IMG/VR virus record: IMGVR_UViG_3300029957_000008
Location: 27,977-91,976 of that record
Strand: one strand, 5' to 3'
Length of the DNA stretch: 64,000 nucleotides
DNA from: a virus
The position numbers were made by a program, and so were the translations under genes. A model generated the notes under the pieces. It saw only the letters and a program-made list of their open reading frames with translations, had not been told where the DNA came from and ran no database searches. This document shows, one piece after another, positions 48,408 through 57,003 of the stretch; position 1 is the first letter of the stretch, and each line of letters begins with the position of its first letter.

Positions 48408-48436
48408 ATATTAACGTAATTCCTACCCGTTGTCAA
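48408..48436 (-). promoter_or_regulatory. Strong sigma70-type promoter of the minus-strand island
   Basis: TTGACA (48431-48436), 17 bases, TAATAT (48408-48413) on the minus strand. Divergent from the late-motif-bearing gene at 48459; only nine bases separate the -35 box from the CAATCTTTA motif. Confidence 0.78.
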
Positions 48437-48445
48437 CTATCAAGT

Positions 48446-48454
48446 CAATCTTTA
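48446..48454 (+). promoter_or_regulatory. Candidate late promoter motif
   Basis: CAATCTTTA, four bases before the ATG at 48459. No Shine-Dalgarno site. Confidence 0.5.
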
Positions 48455-48458
48455 TGGT

Positions 48459-50549
48459 ATGCTTCTGTTCCTGATAGCTAATGGTGACGGTTTAACTAAA
48501 AAACTGAACCAAGCCAAAGTTTTTAATAACGTCGAAGAGATCCGTAGAGTATCAGCAAGTATCTCAAAAGGCAACTCCCTTTTCGCTTCTTGGGCTCTAA
48601 GAGCCCTCGGTTCGACCATTGAAGAACAAGGTGACGAGATTTTAGTAGAATTGGATGCAGCACAGCTCTTAGAGCTGGAGAGCATCCGGAAGCAATACGT
48701 TACAGCCACAGAGTGCACGGTTAGTGTAGGTATTGGTAAGAAAGTATCAGAAGCCACTAGGGCACTCCTAGCAGCCAAGCTAAAGGGTGGAAATTGTTCA
48801 GTTTTTTACGATAAGGACGTTGAGAAAGAAATTCAAGAAGCCGAAGCTTCCGCCAAAGAAGACCGTTCAGAAATCGTACACCAGTACCTAGCCAAAGCCC
48901 AGAAAAACAATGCGGGCGGAGAAGGGGCGCACGTTACTAATATGGACGCTACGTCCCTAAATACGGTTATCTCCCCAGCCGCCCCGTTAACTCAGGCAGA
49001 TACCGACGAAGCTCTTAATAACAACGCCATCCCCGCTACTGGAGACGCCCAGGGTGGCCCAGAAGCTCTACAGCCCCAAGTCACCCCTACCCCTCAGATG
49101 GATCTTCCCCAGTTTGAGCAGAAGTTTAGAGAGCACGCAGACCAACATGAAGCCTCGGAAAAGGCAAAAAACCTAAGCGAATCAGAGGGTTACAACCAAA
49201 TTAAGCAGCAAGTAGCCGAAGCTCTATTAAACATTAAGTCTCAAATGGGAGTTATTTCTTCCCTGAGGACCCAAGCTCCAGACACCTACGAAGCCATCAT
49301 GGGCGTTGTTAGGGGCCTGATTATGCTCGGAAGAGAAATCACCAATACGGACGACAGGATCGAGAAGGCTGAGCTGTCAAAAGGCATCGCTTCGCCGATG
49401 GGTAATTTGAGGGGTGTAGGAACCGAAGCCGACATGGCATCTACCATCGGAATCGTTGGCTCAGATGCCCTAGACAAGACTTCCCTAGACCCTACAGACT
49501 TTGACCAAGAGCAGCTAGCCATTGGAATCCAGGTCGAGATCCAGGAACACGGTCTAGACGTAGAGGAAGCCAAGAAGCTGGTCATGGATCACCTGAAAGA
49601 GGATCCCGACTACTACAAGAAGGAAACCTTAGCTAAGACGGAATTTTTTTTTGACAGCGGCAACGAGATAAAGAAGCTGCAGTACGATGGTCCGGCCAAT
49701 ATGGCCGGAAATAATCAAAAGCACCTGTTTGTCAACCCAGTAGATAAGACAAGCTATGTCTATAGGGAGCTTGAATCCCCCCAGCAGGCTTTAGCGGCCG
49801 AATCGGCCAGTAGACTAGCCGAAGCTATCCTGCCCGTCCACTCCAACTATCCCGTCAGAGCACATAACCTAGTGGGCCATGTGGGTATTATGCAGCCAGT
49901 GGTCCAAGGCGCCCATGACTTACAGAACGTAAGCCCTCAAGAGCTAACCGTTACGGAACTAAACGACCTTCTGGGAGAGTTCGTTGTTGACTTTCTCATT
50001 GGTAACGCCTCCACGACCGGAAGAGACCTTTTAAGGACGGTTTCCGGCGATGTGGTTGGAATTGATAAGAAGGACTCCTACAAAGACTTTGATACTGTTG
50101 GGCCATACTACCAGGCGCTTCTAGAGTCCGTAAAGGGCGGAAGTCTGAAAGTGGATGTTGCCGCCCTAAACGGGGTGCTTCAAGTCGTCCAAGGAATCTC
50201 AGAAGACGAGTATCTAGACAATGTAGGTGAGTTTGCCCAGTCAGCCATGCCTCCAGATGGACACATTGAGTTCTGCAAGCAACTGCTAGCGCGCAAGAGG
50301 AACATCTCTTCTCTCTTCATGGACATGTTTAAGAACTCCTTGCAGAAGGGCGAGCGTCCAGAGTTTGGTAAGATGAGAGCCCACATTGACCTACCCGTTG
50401 GCAGCACTGTCTTTGGTAAGGTTAAAGTGAGGCACTGGGACGGTTTAGAAAGTTGGAAGTCAGTCAAGGCCGGCGCAATCCAAGGAATGGATCCTGGTAT
50501 GGCCGGTGAAGGACATCCCGTTTCGGCCAAGAACCCATCGGCTAAATAA
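48459..50549 (+). CDS. Degenerate GGDEF-like domain fused to a kinase-fold region
   Basis: 696 residues. The first 125 resemble a reduced GGDEF/palm domain: LFLIANGDGLTKKLNQA (compare IDIDGFKxIND), SKGNSLFASWALRALG, EEQGDEILVELDA near 55-67 (compare GGDEFxxL) and CTVSVGIGKKVSEATRALLA then KLKGGNCSVFY (compare VSIGIA...ALYxAKxxGRN). A low-complexity linker follows. Residues about 415-560 look kinase-like: YVYRELESP near 431, FVVDFLIGNASTTGRDLL near 508 and DVVGIDKKDSYKDF near 531; the DRH motif is lost but a metal-type Asp is kept. Both calls are by eye. It starts a tail operon with no ribosome site. Confidence 0.6.
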   Translation: MLLFLIANGDGLTKKLNQAKVFNNVEEIRRVSASISKGNSLFASWALRALGSTIEEQGDEILVELDAAQLLELESIRKQYVTATECTVSVGIGKKVSEATRALLAAKLKGGNCSVFYDKDVEKEIQEAEASAKEDRSEIVHQYLAKAQKNNAGGEGAHVTNMDATSLNTVISPAAPLTQADTDEALNNNAIPATGDAQGGPEALQPQVTPTPQMDLPQFEQKFREHADQHEASEKAKNLSESEGYNQIKQQVAEALLNIKSQMGVISSLRTQAPDTYEAIMGVVRGLIMLGREITNTDDRIEKAELSKGIASPMGNLRGVGTEADMASTIGIVGSDALDKTSLDPTDFDQEQLAIGIQVEIQEHGLDVEEAKKLVMDHLKEDPDYYKKETLAKTEFFFDSGNEIKKLQYDGPANMAGNNQKHLFVNPVDKTSYVYRELESPQQALAAESASRLAEAILPVHSNYPVRAHNLVGHVGIMQPVVQGAHDLQNVSPQELTVTELNDLLGEFVVDFLIGNASTTGRDLLRTVSGDVVGIDKKDSYKDFDTVGPYYQALLESVKGGSLKVDVAALNGVLQVVQGISEDEYLDNVGEFAQSAMPPDGHIEFCKQLLARKRNISSLFMDMFKNSLQKGERPEFGKMRAHIDLPVGSTVFGKVKVRHWDGLESWKSVKAGAIQGMDPGMAGEGHPVSAKNPSAK

Positions 50550-50752
50550 TGGACATTACAAGCTTAAGAAACGAGAGGTGTTGGCTTTTAACAAAGCGCC
50601 GGTTAGAGTTCCTAAATGAAAAGGAGCAAAGCAGGCTTTTAGATATAGAAAAAGATATGGAAGTCCTGCAGTCTGCGGAAGTTGAAGCTGAGGCTAGTAG
50701 GTACCGAGAGTTGATTGATAGGTGTGAGAAAGTTTTAGCCAAGGCTAAGTAA
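50549..50752 (+). CDS. Hypothetical coiled-coil protein, 67 aa
   Basis: TAATG overlap with the previous gene. Highly charged and helical (LEFLNEKEQSRLLDIEKDME, EVEAEASRYRELI). No family is recognised. Confidence 0.65.
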   Translation: MDITSLRNERCWLLTKRRLEFLNEKEQSRLLDIEKDMEVLQSAEVEAEASRYRELIDRCEKVLAKAK

Positions 50753-50754
50753 AA

Positions 50755-51567
50755 ATGGGGATGTTCAAGTGTGAAGTCGATCTAAGCGACCTAGCTAACC
50801 TAGGCACTGACGTTCAAGCCAAGGTCAAAGTCCTGGCAGAACAGGCTCAGCACGATCTTGGAGCAGCCACCTTTGTTAGGATTAAGCAAATAGCCCACGA
50901 GAAGCTCCACACCCGATATACCATGTTTACGGATAAATTCTCGATTGATGAGAAAGACGGCGAAGTAATTCTCACTCTAGAAGCTTCTGCAGTCTGGATT
51001 GATGAAGGTCTTAAGCCCAACTACCTGCTGGACGCCTTACTAAAGTCCCCCAAGGCGAAAACAGCAGCTGACGGGTCTACCTATGTAGTTGTGCCGTTCA
51101 TTAACAAGCCTGGCATGGGTCCTACAAATACTACCCCATACAACATGGATCTCCTTGAGGCTGTCAAGGGAGAGATGAAGAAAAACAAGCTCCCTTGGGC
51201 CAAAGCACAGCGCGACGCTCAAGGAAGGCCCTTGTGGGGGAAGGTAGCTGAGCTAAGCAACATTAAGACTCCTTTAAAGACCCATGAAGGCCCTGGAATG
51301 GGCCAAGGTGGGATCGGTGATGAACGACAGAGCAGGAACAAGATTCCCTACCTAAAAGGAGCCGCTGTTTATCAGCATGAAGGGCCTGGAGGAAAGATTC
51401 AGCGGTCGGTAATTACCTACAGGACAGCATCTTCCAACCATCCAGAGAACTTCCAACATCCAGGTCTACCGGCCACCAATATCATTGAGGACGGGTATGA
51501 CTGGGCAATGAATGAGCTGGAAACGAGCATTCTGCCTAAGCTGATACAAAAAGTGCTCAATACCTAA
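50755..51567 (+). CDS. Probable tail/neck completion protein (HK97 gp10-like), 270 aa
   Basis: Starts MGMFKCEVDLSDLANLG then a helix and IKQIAHEKLHTRYTMFTDKF, a pattern like gp10-type head-tail proteins. A KTAADGSTYVVVPFINKPGM loop and a basic segment follow. Two bases after the previous stop, before another tail protein. The family call is tentative. Confidence 0.55.
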   Translation: MGMFKCEVDLSDLANLGTDVQAKVKVLAEQAQHDLGAATFVRIKQIAHEKLHTRYTMFTDKFSIDEKDGEVILTLEASAVWIDEGLKPNYLLDALLKSPKAKTAADGSTYVVVPFINKPGMGPTNTTPYNMDLLEAVKGEMKKNKLPWAKAQRDAQGRPLWGKVAELSNIKTPLKTHEGPGMGQGGIGDERQSRNKIPYLKGAAVYQHEGPGGKIQRSVITYRTASSNHPENFQHPGLPATNIIEDGYDWAMNELETSILPKLIQKVLNT

Positions 51568-51573
51568 TCTTTT
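51565..51573 (+). promoter_or_regulatory. Candidate late promoter motif (variant)
   Basis: TAATCTTTT, nine bases before the ATG at 51583. Confidence 0.4.
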
Positions 51574-51582
51574 AGTGGCCAC

Positions 51583-52599
51583 ATGTCGATTGTGAATCCG
51601 GACCTATTAGTCAAACCCTCAGCTACTGGTTGGTCCATCGTCGAGGGCATCTTTCCCGACGACCTTATCATTAAGTCCACCCTGGAGCAAGGCCTGAAGG
51701 AACTCAGGGCTAACCAGTGGGAACTAAAGCTTGTATTCGCTGCCCTGACTATAGACCCTGTCACCCAAAGCCTATATGGCGAAAAAGAATGCCAAAGGGC
51801 CATTGACTGGTTTAACAACACCCAAATCCCAGTCCTGTGGGACCTTAGGGTGGCTGCGGACAAAATCCCCGCTATTTCATACTCGATACAGTCCTGTGAG
51901 CAAACAGAGGAAACCCTTGCGGATGCTCATTATGATATGCAAGAAGACCGTACGGCTGAATGGGAGGCCGTTACGGCCAAGATGCAGCCGGATTATGTTC
52001 CGGTTACTGGATTAGTGACAATTCCTTCGGAGTCAATTCTAGGACCTATTACCGAAGGAATGCACCTGGTTACCAAGACGGGTCAGAAATACCCGATCCT
52101 GGATGTTTCTTCTCTTACTCAGTTCACCATTGCCAAGAACCAGTTGGTTGACCTGAATGATAGCTATGTAATGACCGGAACACCAAGTCTAGTGTCCGGT
52201 ATTGAAGGCGACAGATTTAAGGAGACACTGAAAATCGGATGTCACGTTGTTGGAGATCCAATTACTTTAACCTACTTGCATTCTATTGTCTTCTATATCT
52301 TGCTAAAGTACAGAAAAACGCTGCTAGAAGCCCGTGGATTTGAAAGGTCTACCATTAGCGCTGGGCCTTACATGAGAGACCCCAGCTTTGGTGATGGTGC
52401 AGGCAACTTTTTTACCCGCTACATCAACCTGATCGGGACAGTGACAATGACCTGGGCGGCAACCCAGACCAAGAGAATTCAGACAGTTGCTACTACGGAG
52501 AACGTTTCTCCTGTGAATGGTAGCTCAACCAATTTTATCAGTGAACCGGGGAACGAAGACCCCGCGTGGTTATCTGCAGACATGAACGGCGCTCTGTAG
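51583..52599 (+). CDS. Probable tail structural protein, 338 aa
   Basis: Mixed alpha/beta protein between the neck protein and the sheath, with YILLKYRKTLLEARGFERST near 248, typical of tail terminator or neck proteins in myophages. No family is recognised with certainty. Starts MSIVNPDLLVKPSATGW. Confidence 0.6.
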   Translation: MSIVNPDLLVKPSATGWSIVEGIFPDDLIIKSTLEQGLKELRANQWELKLVFAALTIDPVTQSLYGEKECQRAIDWFNNTQIPVLWDLRVAADKIPAISYSIQSCEQTEETLADAHYDMQEDRTAEWEAVTAKMQPDYVPVTGLVTIPSESILGPITEGMHLVTKTGQKYPILDVSSLTQFTIAKNQLVDLNDSYVMTGTPSLVSGIEGDRFKETLKIGCHVVGDPITLTYLHSIVFYILLKYRKTLLEARGFERSTISAGPYMRDPSFGDGAGNFFTRYINLIGTVTMTWAATQTKRIQTVATTENVSPVNGSSTNFISEPGNEDPAWLSADMNGAL

Positions 52600-52629
52600 G
52601 CGTATACAGTTTTTGTAGCATTGACCACC

Positions 52630-52638
52630 AAATCTTTA
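52630..52638 (+). promoter_or_regulatory. Candidate late promoter motif (variant)
   Basis: AAATCTTTA, 18 bases before the ATG at 52657; AAAGGA lies between. Confidence 0.4.
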
Positions 52639-52656
52639 ATAAAGGACGCTAGACAC

Positions 52657-53919
52657 ATGGACAAAATTTCCAAGGAAGATCTCCGTAAGGGCATCTTACA
52701 GCTTCTCAAGAAAACCGAAGCTAATATTATTTCTATGCAGGCCCGTGAGGCCAAGGGCATGGCTAAACTAGAGAAGCGTCTGAAGAAAGACGAAGCTCTT
52801 CCCGATCTCAACAAAGACGATATGGCCCTGGCTCCCCAAGGCCAGCCTGAAGCTCCTGTTCCTCCAATGGACAAGGCTCAAGGCGGGATTTGTCTTAGTT
52901 GCACTGGGGCCAATCTAGAGCCAATTGGCTCGCTTGGTGGCCAGGATCATCACATCTGCAAAGACTGTGGTGAAGTAGGCCAGACCATTCGTGAGCAGAA
53001 CGAAGCTGCAGAAGTTGAAGCGGCTCAGGAAGGCCTTGTTAGGTCTGACGATTTTGCCGCAGGTGGCGCTGGTGCCGTTGGTGGTGGCCCGGATTTGAAT
53101 AAAGCCGCCCTCCCCGAGAAAAAGCTGCCCACAGTCAACACCGTAAAGCAAGCTGTCGGTCTTTCAAACAAGCCAAAGATCCCCTCAGTCAAGAAGCCCT
53201 CTATTCCTATGACTGGCGCTACCGCCCCTAAGAAGGACGCTTTCAACACTGGTGGCAAGAACCCTGTTTCGGACTCTTTCGCCAAGAAGGACGTTCCTAT
53301 GTCGGATGTCGATCTGAATGACGGCAAGGCTCGTCCAGGGACCAAGATGCCTGTTGCAGGTAAGAAAATTGATGCTCCCGGCTCTGGTGGAATGGCCAAA
53401 ACAGAACTCCGCAAGGACTTCAAAGCCATGGACCAAAAGGCTGCTTCAGTAAAAGCCTCCGCTCCAGCTCCCGTTGCCGCAGCTCCGGCTCAGAAACCAG
53501 CTCCCCAATCGCCTTACGGCAAGGGACTCAATATGGCCGCTCCCCCACCGAAGCGCGAATACGACCCCGTTGACCCACAGAACCCCTCAGTCCGTTCAGT
53601 CGCCAACAAGAAGCTAGCTACCATTCAAGGTCCAGCAAAGGCTACTTCAGTTGCTACGATTCGTCAGAAGTTCAACTCCGCTGTCAATGACAAGGTCCAG
53701 CAGACCAAGCGTAACTCCTACCACGACATCAAACGGCACTCACAAGGACTTCCCGCCACTCAACCAGCTCCAGTAGCTAAGTCGGAAGGCCTTATCAAAG
53801 CTGGCATCCCAAAAGCTCCTACAGCCCCTAAGGCTCCTGAATCCAAAATGCCCGCTGCGCCAGCGGCTTTGCCTTCAGTGAAAAACCCTAATGTTACTCC
53901 AACCGGCACCAAGCTCTAA
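52657..53919 (+). CDS. Low-complexity Pro/Ala/Lys-rich protein with zinc ribbon, 420 aa
   Basis: An N-terminal coiled coil (ISKEDLRKGILQLLKKTEAN) is followed by a zinc ribbon CLSC...CKDCGEVG (about 76-108) like those of the transcription factor TFIIB type, then 250 residues of low-complexity Lys/Pro/Ala. The ATG is 36 bases inside the longer TTG frame; the late motif and AAAGGA lie just upstream of it, which fixes the start. Position before the sheath suggests a virion protein, perhaps DNA-associated. Confidence 0.6.
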   Translation: MDKISKEDLRKGILQLLKKTEANIISMQAREAKGMAKLEKRLKKDEALPDLNKDDMALAPQGQPEAPVPPMDKAQGGICLSCTGANLEPIGSLGGQDHHICKDCGEVGQTIREQNEAAEVEAAQEGLVRSDDFAAGGAGAVGGGPDLNKAALPEKKLPTVNTVKQAVGLSNKPKIPSVKKPSIPMTGATAPKKDAFNTGGKNPVSDSFAKKDVPMSDVDLNDGKARPGTKMPVAGKKIDAPGSGGMAKTELRKDFKAMDQKAASVKASAPAPVAAAPAQKPAPQSPYGKGLNMAAPPPKREYDPVDPQNPSVRSVANKKLATIQGPAKATSVATIRQKFNSAVNDKVQQTKRNSYHDIKRHSQGLPATQPAPVAKSEGLIKAGIPKAPTAPKAPESKMPAAPAALPSVKNPNVTPTGTKL

Positions 53920-53931
53920 GAGGAAAAAATA

Positions 53932-56445
53932 ATGGCACTTCAATATGTTACTCCAGATGGAACTTTAATTGTACCCGGCGCATACGCCTCGTACAAGGTT
54001 GCCCCTAACAATGCCGGTTTGGCAACTACTGGCGTCCTCATGCTCGTAGGCGAAGCCGATGCAGGTCCTTCCTACGCCGATGAAGGCAATACCCTCTACC
54101 AGAACGCCTTTGGCCCCGATCAGGAAGCTGACATTGTAGCCAAGTACTCGTCCGGCGCCCTGGTTGATGCCTACAATATGGCGGTGGCCGCCCTCAATGA
54201 CTCTAATATCCCCGGCGCATTCAGCCGAGCTATTATGGTCAAGACCAACACTGGCGTCAAGTCAAGTTCCCCCCTCACTTCTCTCTCCGCTGGCGCCTAC
54301 GGCACTCTACAGGCCAAGCTCTCTGGCAAGAACGGCAACCTGATCTCTCAGTCGGTTACCGCTGCTACCACAGAAGTTCTTCCTACTACCGGCCCAATGG
54401 TGCTGGCTTCGCCTTCGGCTTCTACTACTGTTAACTTTCGAGTCAACGGTGGTTCGGCTGTAACAGCTTCGTTTACTACCGGCATGACTCCTGCCGCAAT
54501 GGTTTCCGCGATTGACGCCCTTTCAGGCGTAGCCGCTACGGGCGGTGTCTCAAGAGGCACGGTTATCTCCACTGGTAGCGTGACACTTACTCACGACACC
54601 GGAATGGCCGCCCACATCACAGGAACCTTCCTGCTTGCCCCAACGATTGGCGACACGGTCCTTCTTCCTACGGGCTCGGCTTTCGCTGTAGCCAACGAAG
54701 GTACCTATGTTGTTACTGCGGCTACTACTAGCCGAATCGACATCTACAAGCTCATTGACGCTGCAGCCACCACGACCACAGCGCCGACTACGGAAACTGT
54801 CACCATCGGTGCTTCTACTGATATTAGCGCTTTCTCTCCCTCGGTTATCTCTCTTGAAGCCGGTAACCCCTCCGCAGGTCTTGGCAAGTCTCTAGAAATT
54901 GCTGAAACCTCCACAGGAACAGTTAGCAGCCTCTGCTACGTTGCTCTTGCGGCCAGCCTGATGAACTCTGGGGCTACACCGGCCTCTAAGGCCACTTTCG
55001 TCTCTACGACTGCCAGCCCTCAGCTGATTGTCTCTAGCTCGGAATACAAAGCCTCAATCAACCTGATTCGCCAAGTCGACAACACCAACCAGCCCATTAC
55101 GGTCGGTGGCGATGTCATCCTGTCGATGGGCTACGCAGGTACGACTGCCAGCGCGGTTGTTCTTGGCACCACAATGACAATCACCCTTACTGGCGGATCA
55201 AGTTCGTCCTTATCGCCCATCACTGTCAACCTGAGCAACTACAATACTGTTGCTGACCTTTGTCAATACCTCGGCACCTTGGGTGGCTTTACGGCCGCAC
55301 CGGCCGTGGCGTCTAAGGGCTGGGTTCCTTCCATCAACTTGGATGACGGTACCTACACCTTCGCAACTGACAAGGGCGTGAACACTGGTCGCATCAAGGC
55401 TGACGGTTACTTCGTGGCTTCTGCGGTCATCAACGGTTCTACACTAACGAACATCGTTCCTCCTGGTGTGGCTACCAAGCTTGACGGGCTTCCTGCTGTT
55501 TCGGCTGCCCAGTTCTTCACTGGCGGATCCAGGGGGGCTACCACCCAGGCCGCCATTCAAGGTGCGTTCGACGCTCTTGTGGACGTGCGAGGGAACTTCC
55601 TCGTGCCCCTGTTTAGCAACGATGCCGCCCTGGACATCAGCAACGGTGTAACGGACCCTAGCAGCTCCTACTCGATTGCTTCAACCATTAGCGCGGCTCG
55701 TGCCCACGTTCTACAGTGTTCTACACTGAAGCGGGGCAAACCGCGCCAAGCGTTCCTTTCAGTTTGGGATACGTTCTTGAATGATAAGAACACTGCCAGC
55801 AACGTCAATAGCGCTCGCTGCGTAGTCTTTTTCCAGGGGGTTAAGGACACTGACGCCAACGGCAATTTGAGGTCCTTTAGCCCCTGGGGAATGGCGGTGA
55901 AGGCCGCTGCAGGACAGGCTGCTGGTGGATACCGAGACATGACTGGCAAATTTATTAGCATCAGCGGAGTCATCGATCCCGTTGGTTACAACAACCAGTC
56001 CTTAAGCAATCGTGAAGATGCTCTATTGGCGGGGCTGTGCCCCGTGATCCATGAGGAAGACGGCGGGTACACGTTCGTAAGTGACCAGACGACATATACT
56101 CAAGATTCAAACTTCCTTCTTAATTCCTTCCAAGGGATCTATGGGGCCGATGTCGTTGCGATGACGGCTCAGAAGAGAATGAATTCCGCCTTCAAGGGCG
56201 CTTCTCTTGCTGACGTTTCTGCATCTACGGGTGTTTGGACTCTAGGAAACATTCTAGACGATTTGAAGGCTGCGAAGTATTTGGCTCCCGATGATACTAC
56301 ACCGAAGGGTTACAAGAATCTTGTGGTGAAGATAGTCCAGGGGAATACGATGGTGTGTTCGGCTGAAATCAAGGTGGCTACGGGCATTAAATTTATCGCG
56401 GTCTCCTTTTTGGTAACCGCGATCCAACAATCGGCCCAAGGGTAA
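53932..56445 (+). CDS. Tail sheath protein
   Basis: 837 residues. The opening (YVTPDGTLIVPGAYASYKV, then TGVLMLVGEADAGPSYADEG) and the C-terminal domain (NREDALLAGLCPVIHEEDGG, then VVKIVQGNTMVCSAEIKVAT) are sheath-like; contractile sheath is confirmed by the tube-like gene that follows. A middle region (about 205-275, THDTG..IGDTVLLPTG..NEGTYVVTAA) matches a segment of the 13910 protein. This implies a myovirus with a contractile tail. GAGGAAAA precedes the ATG. Confidence 0.88.
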   Translation: MALQYVTPDGTLIVPGAYASYKVAPNNAGLATTGVLMLVGEADAGPSYADEGNTLYQNAFGPDQEADIVAKYSSGALVDAYNMAVAALNDSNIPGAFSRAIMVKTNTGVKSSSPLTSLSAGAYGTLQAKLSGKNGNLISQSVTAATTEVLPTTGPMVLASPSASTTVNFRVNGGSAVTASFTTGMTPAAMVSAIDALSGVAATGGVSRGTVISTGSVTLTHDTGMAAHITGTFLLAPTIGDTVLLPTGSAFAVANEGTYVVTAATTSRIDIYKLIDAAATTTTAPTTETVTIGASTDISAFSPSVISLEAGNPSAGLGKSLEIAETSTGTVSSLCYVALAASLMNSGATPASKATFVSTTASPQLIVSSSEYKASINLIRQVDNTNQPITVGGDVILSMGYAGTTASAVVLGTTMTITLTGGSSSSLSPITVNLSNYNTVADLCQYLGTLGGFTAAPAVASKGWVPSINLDDGTYTFATDKGVNTGRIKADGYFVASAVINGSTLTNIVPPGVATKLDGLPAVSAAQFFTGGSRGATTQAAIQGAFDALVDVRGNFLVPLFSNDAALDISNGVTDPSSSYSIASTISAARAHVLQCSTLKRGKPRQAFLSVWDTFLNDKNTASNVNSARCVVFFQGVKDTDANGNLRSFSPWGMAVKAAAGQAAGGYRDMTGKFISISGVIDPVGYNNQSLSNREDALLAGLCPVIHEEDGGYTFVSDQTTYTQDSNFLLNSFQGIYGADVVAMTAQKRMNSAFKGASLADVSASTGVWTLGNILDDLKAAKYLAPDDTTPKGYKNLVVKIVQGNTMVCSAEIKVATGIKFIAVSFLVTAIQQSAQG

Positions 56446-56457
56446 TAGGAGAATACG

Positions 56458-56937
56458 ATGGCAACTGGAATTATGAATGGTGCCCGAGCCAAAGTTGGTT
56501 TCTGGGACAGTACGACTTCAAGCATTCGTTTTATTGGCATATATTCGTCAATTAGCTATAACTACAGTTTAGACCAGCAGGGAGCGTTCATACTCGGCCG
56601 CTATTCGGCCGCAAGTATTGATACTGTTGCGGCCGACTTGGTCCACATTTCAGCGTCCGGGTTCCGTGTCGTTAACCACGGCCCGATGGTTGAAGGGCAC
56701 TTTCCAAGACTTGATCAATTAGCGAAAGCTGGCTATCTAAGCCTAGCGGTCATGGATCGTCAAAGCGATACCATCGTTGCCAATATTACCAATGTCCGCC
56801 CGATGAGTTACTCCTCAGGGTTCACCATGAGAACCTTGTCGACCGTGGATATGACCTATGTAGGTATTTTGGTAAGTGACGAGTCAGCTCCTGATAATGA
56901 CGAAGACGCAACCGCAATGCGGCTACCCCAAGACTAA
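56458..56937 (+). CDS. Tail tube protein
   Basis: 159 residues, directly after the sheath with AGGAG before the ATG. The all-beta sequence (FIGIYSSISYNYSLDQQGAF, VAADLVHISASGFRVVNHGP) and size fit tube proteins of contractile tails. Assigned mainly by position and size. Confidence 0.75.
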   Translation: MATGIMNGARAKVGFWDSTTSSIRFIGIYSSISYNYSLDQQGAFILGRYSAASIDTVAADLVHISASGFRVVNHGPMVEGHFPRLDQLAKAGYLSLAVMDRQSDTIVANITNVRPMSYSSGFTMRTLSTVDMTYVGILVSDESAPDNDEDATAMRLPQD

Positions 56938-56957
56938 TACGGGCTGAACACAATCTT

Positions 56958-56991
56958 AAAAGCGAGACTCTTGATTGGGTCTCGCTTTTTT
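56958..56991 (+). terminator. Rho-independent terminator after the tube gene
   Basis: Stem AAAAGCGAGAC (56958-56968) pairs with GTCTCGCTTTT (56979-56989) around a 10-base loop, ending in a T run. It closes the sheath-tube operon. Confidence 0.85.
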
Positions 56992-57003
56992 ATTGGAGTA
57001 ATT

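Noticed and set aside
52621-52656. TTG start extending the zinc-ribbon protein upstream
   Set aside because: The late motif and AAAGGA lie inside this extension and fit the ATG at 52657.
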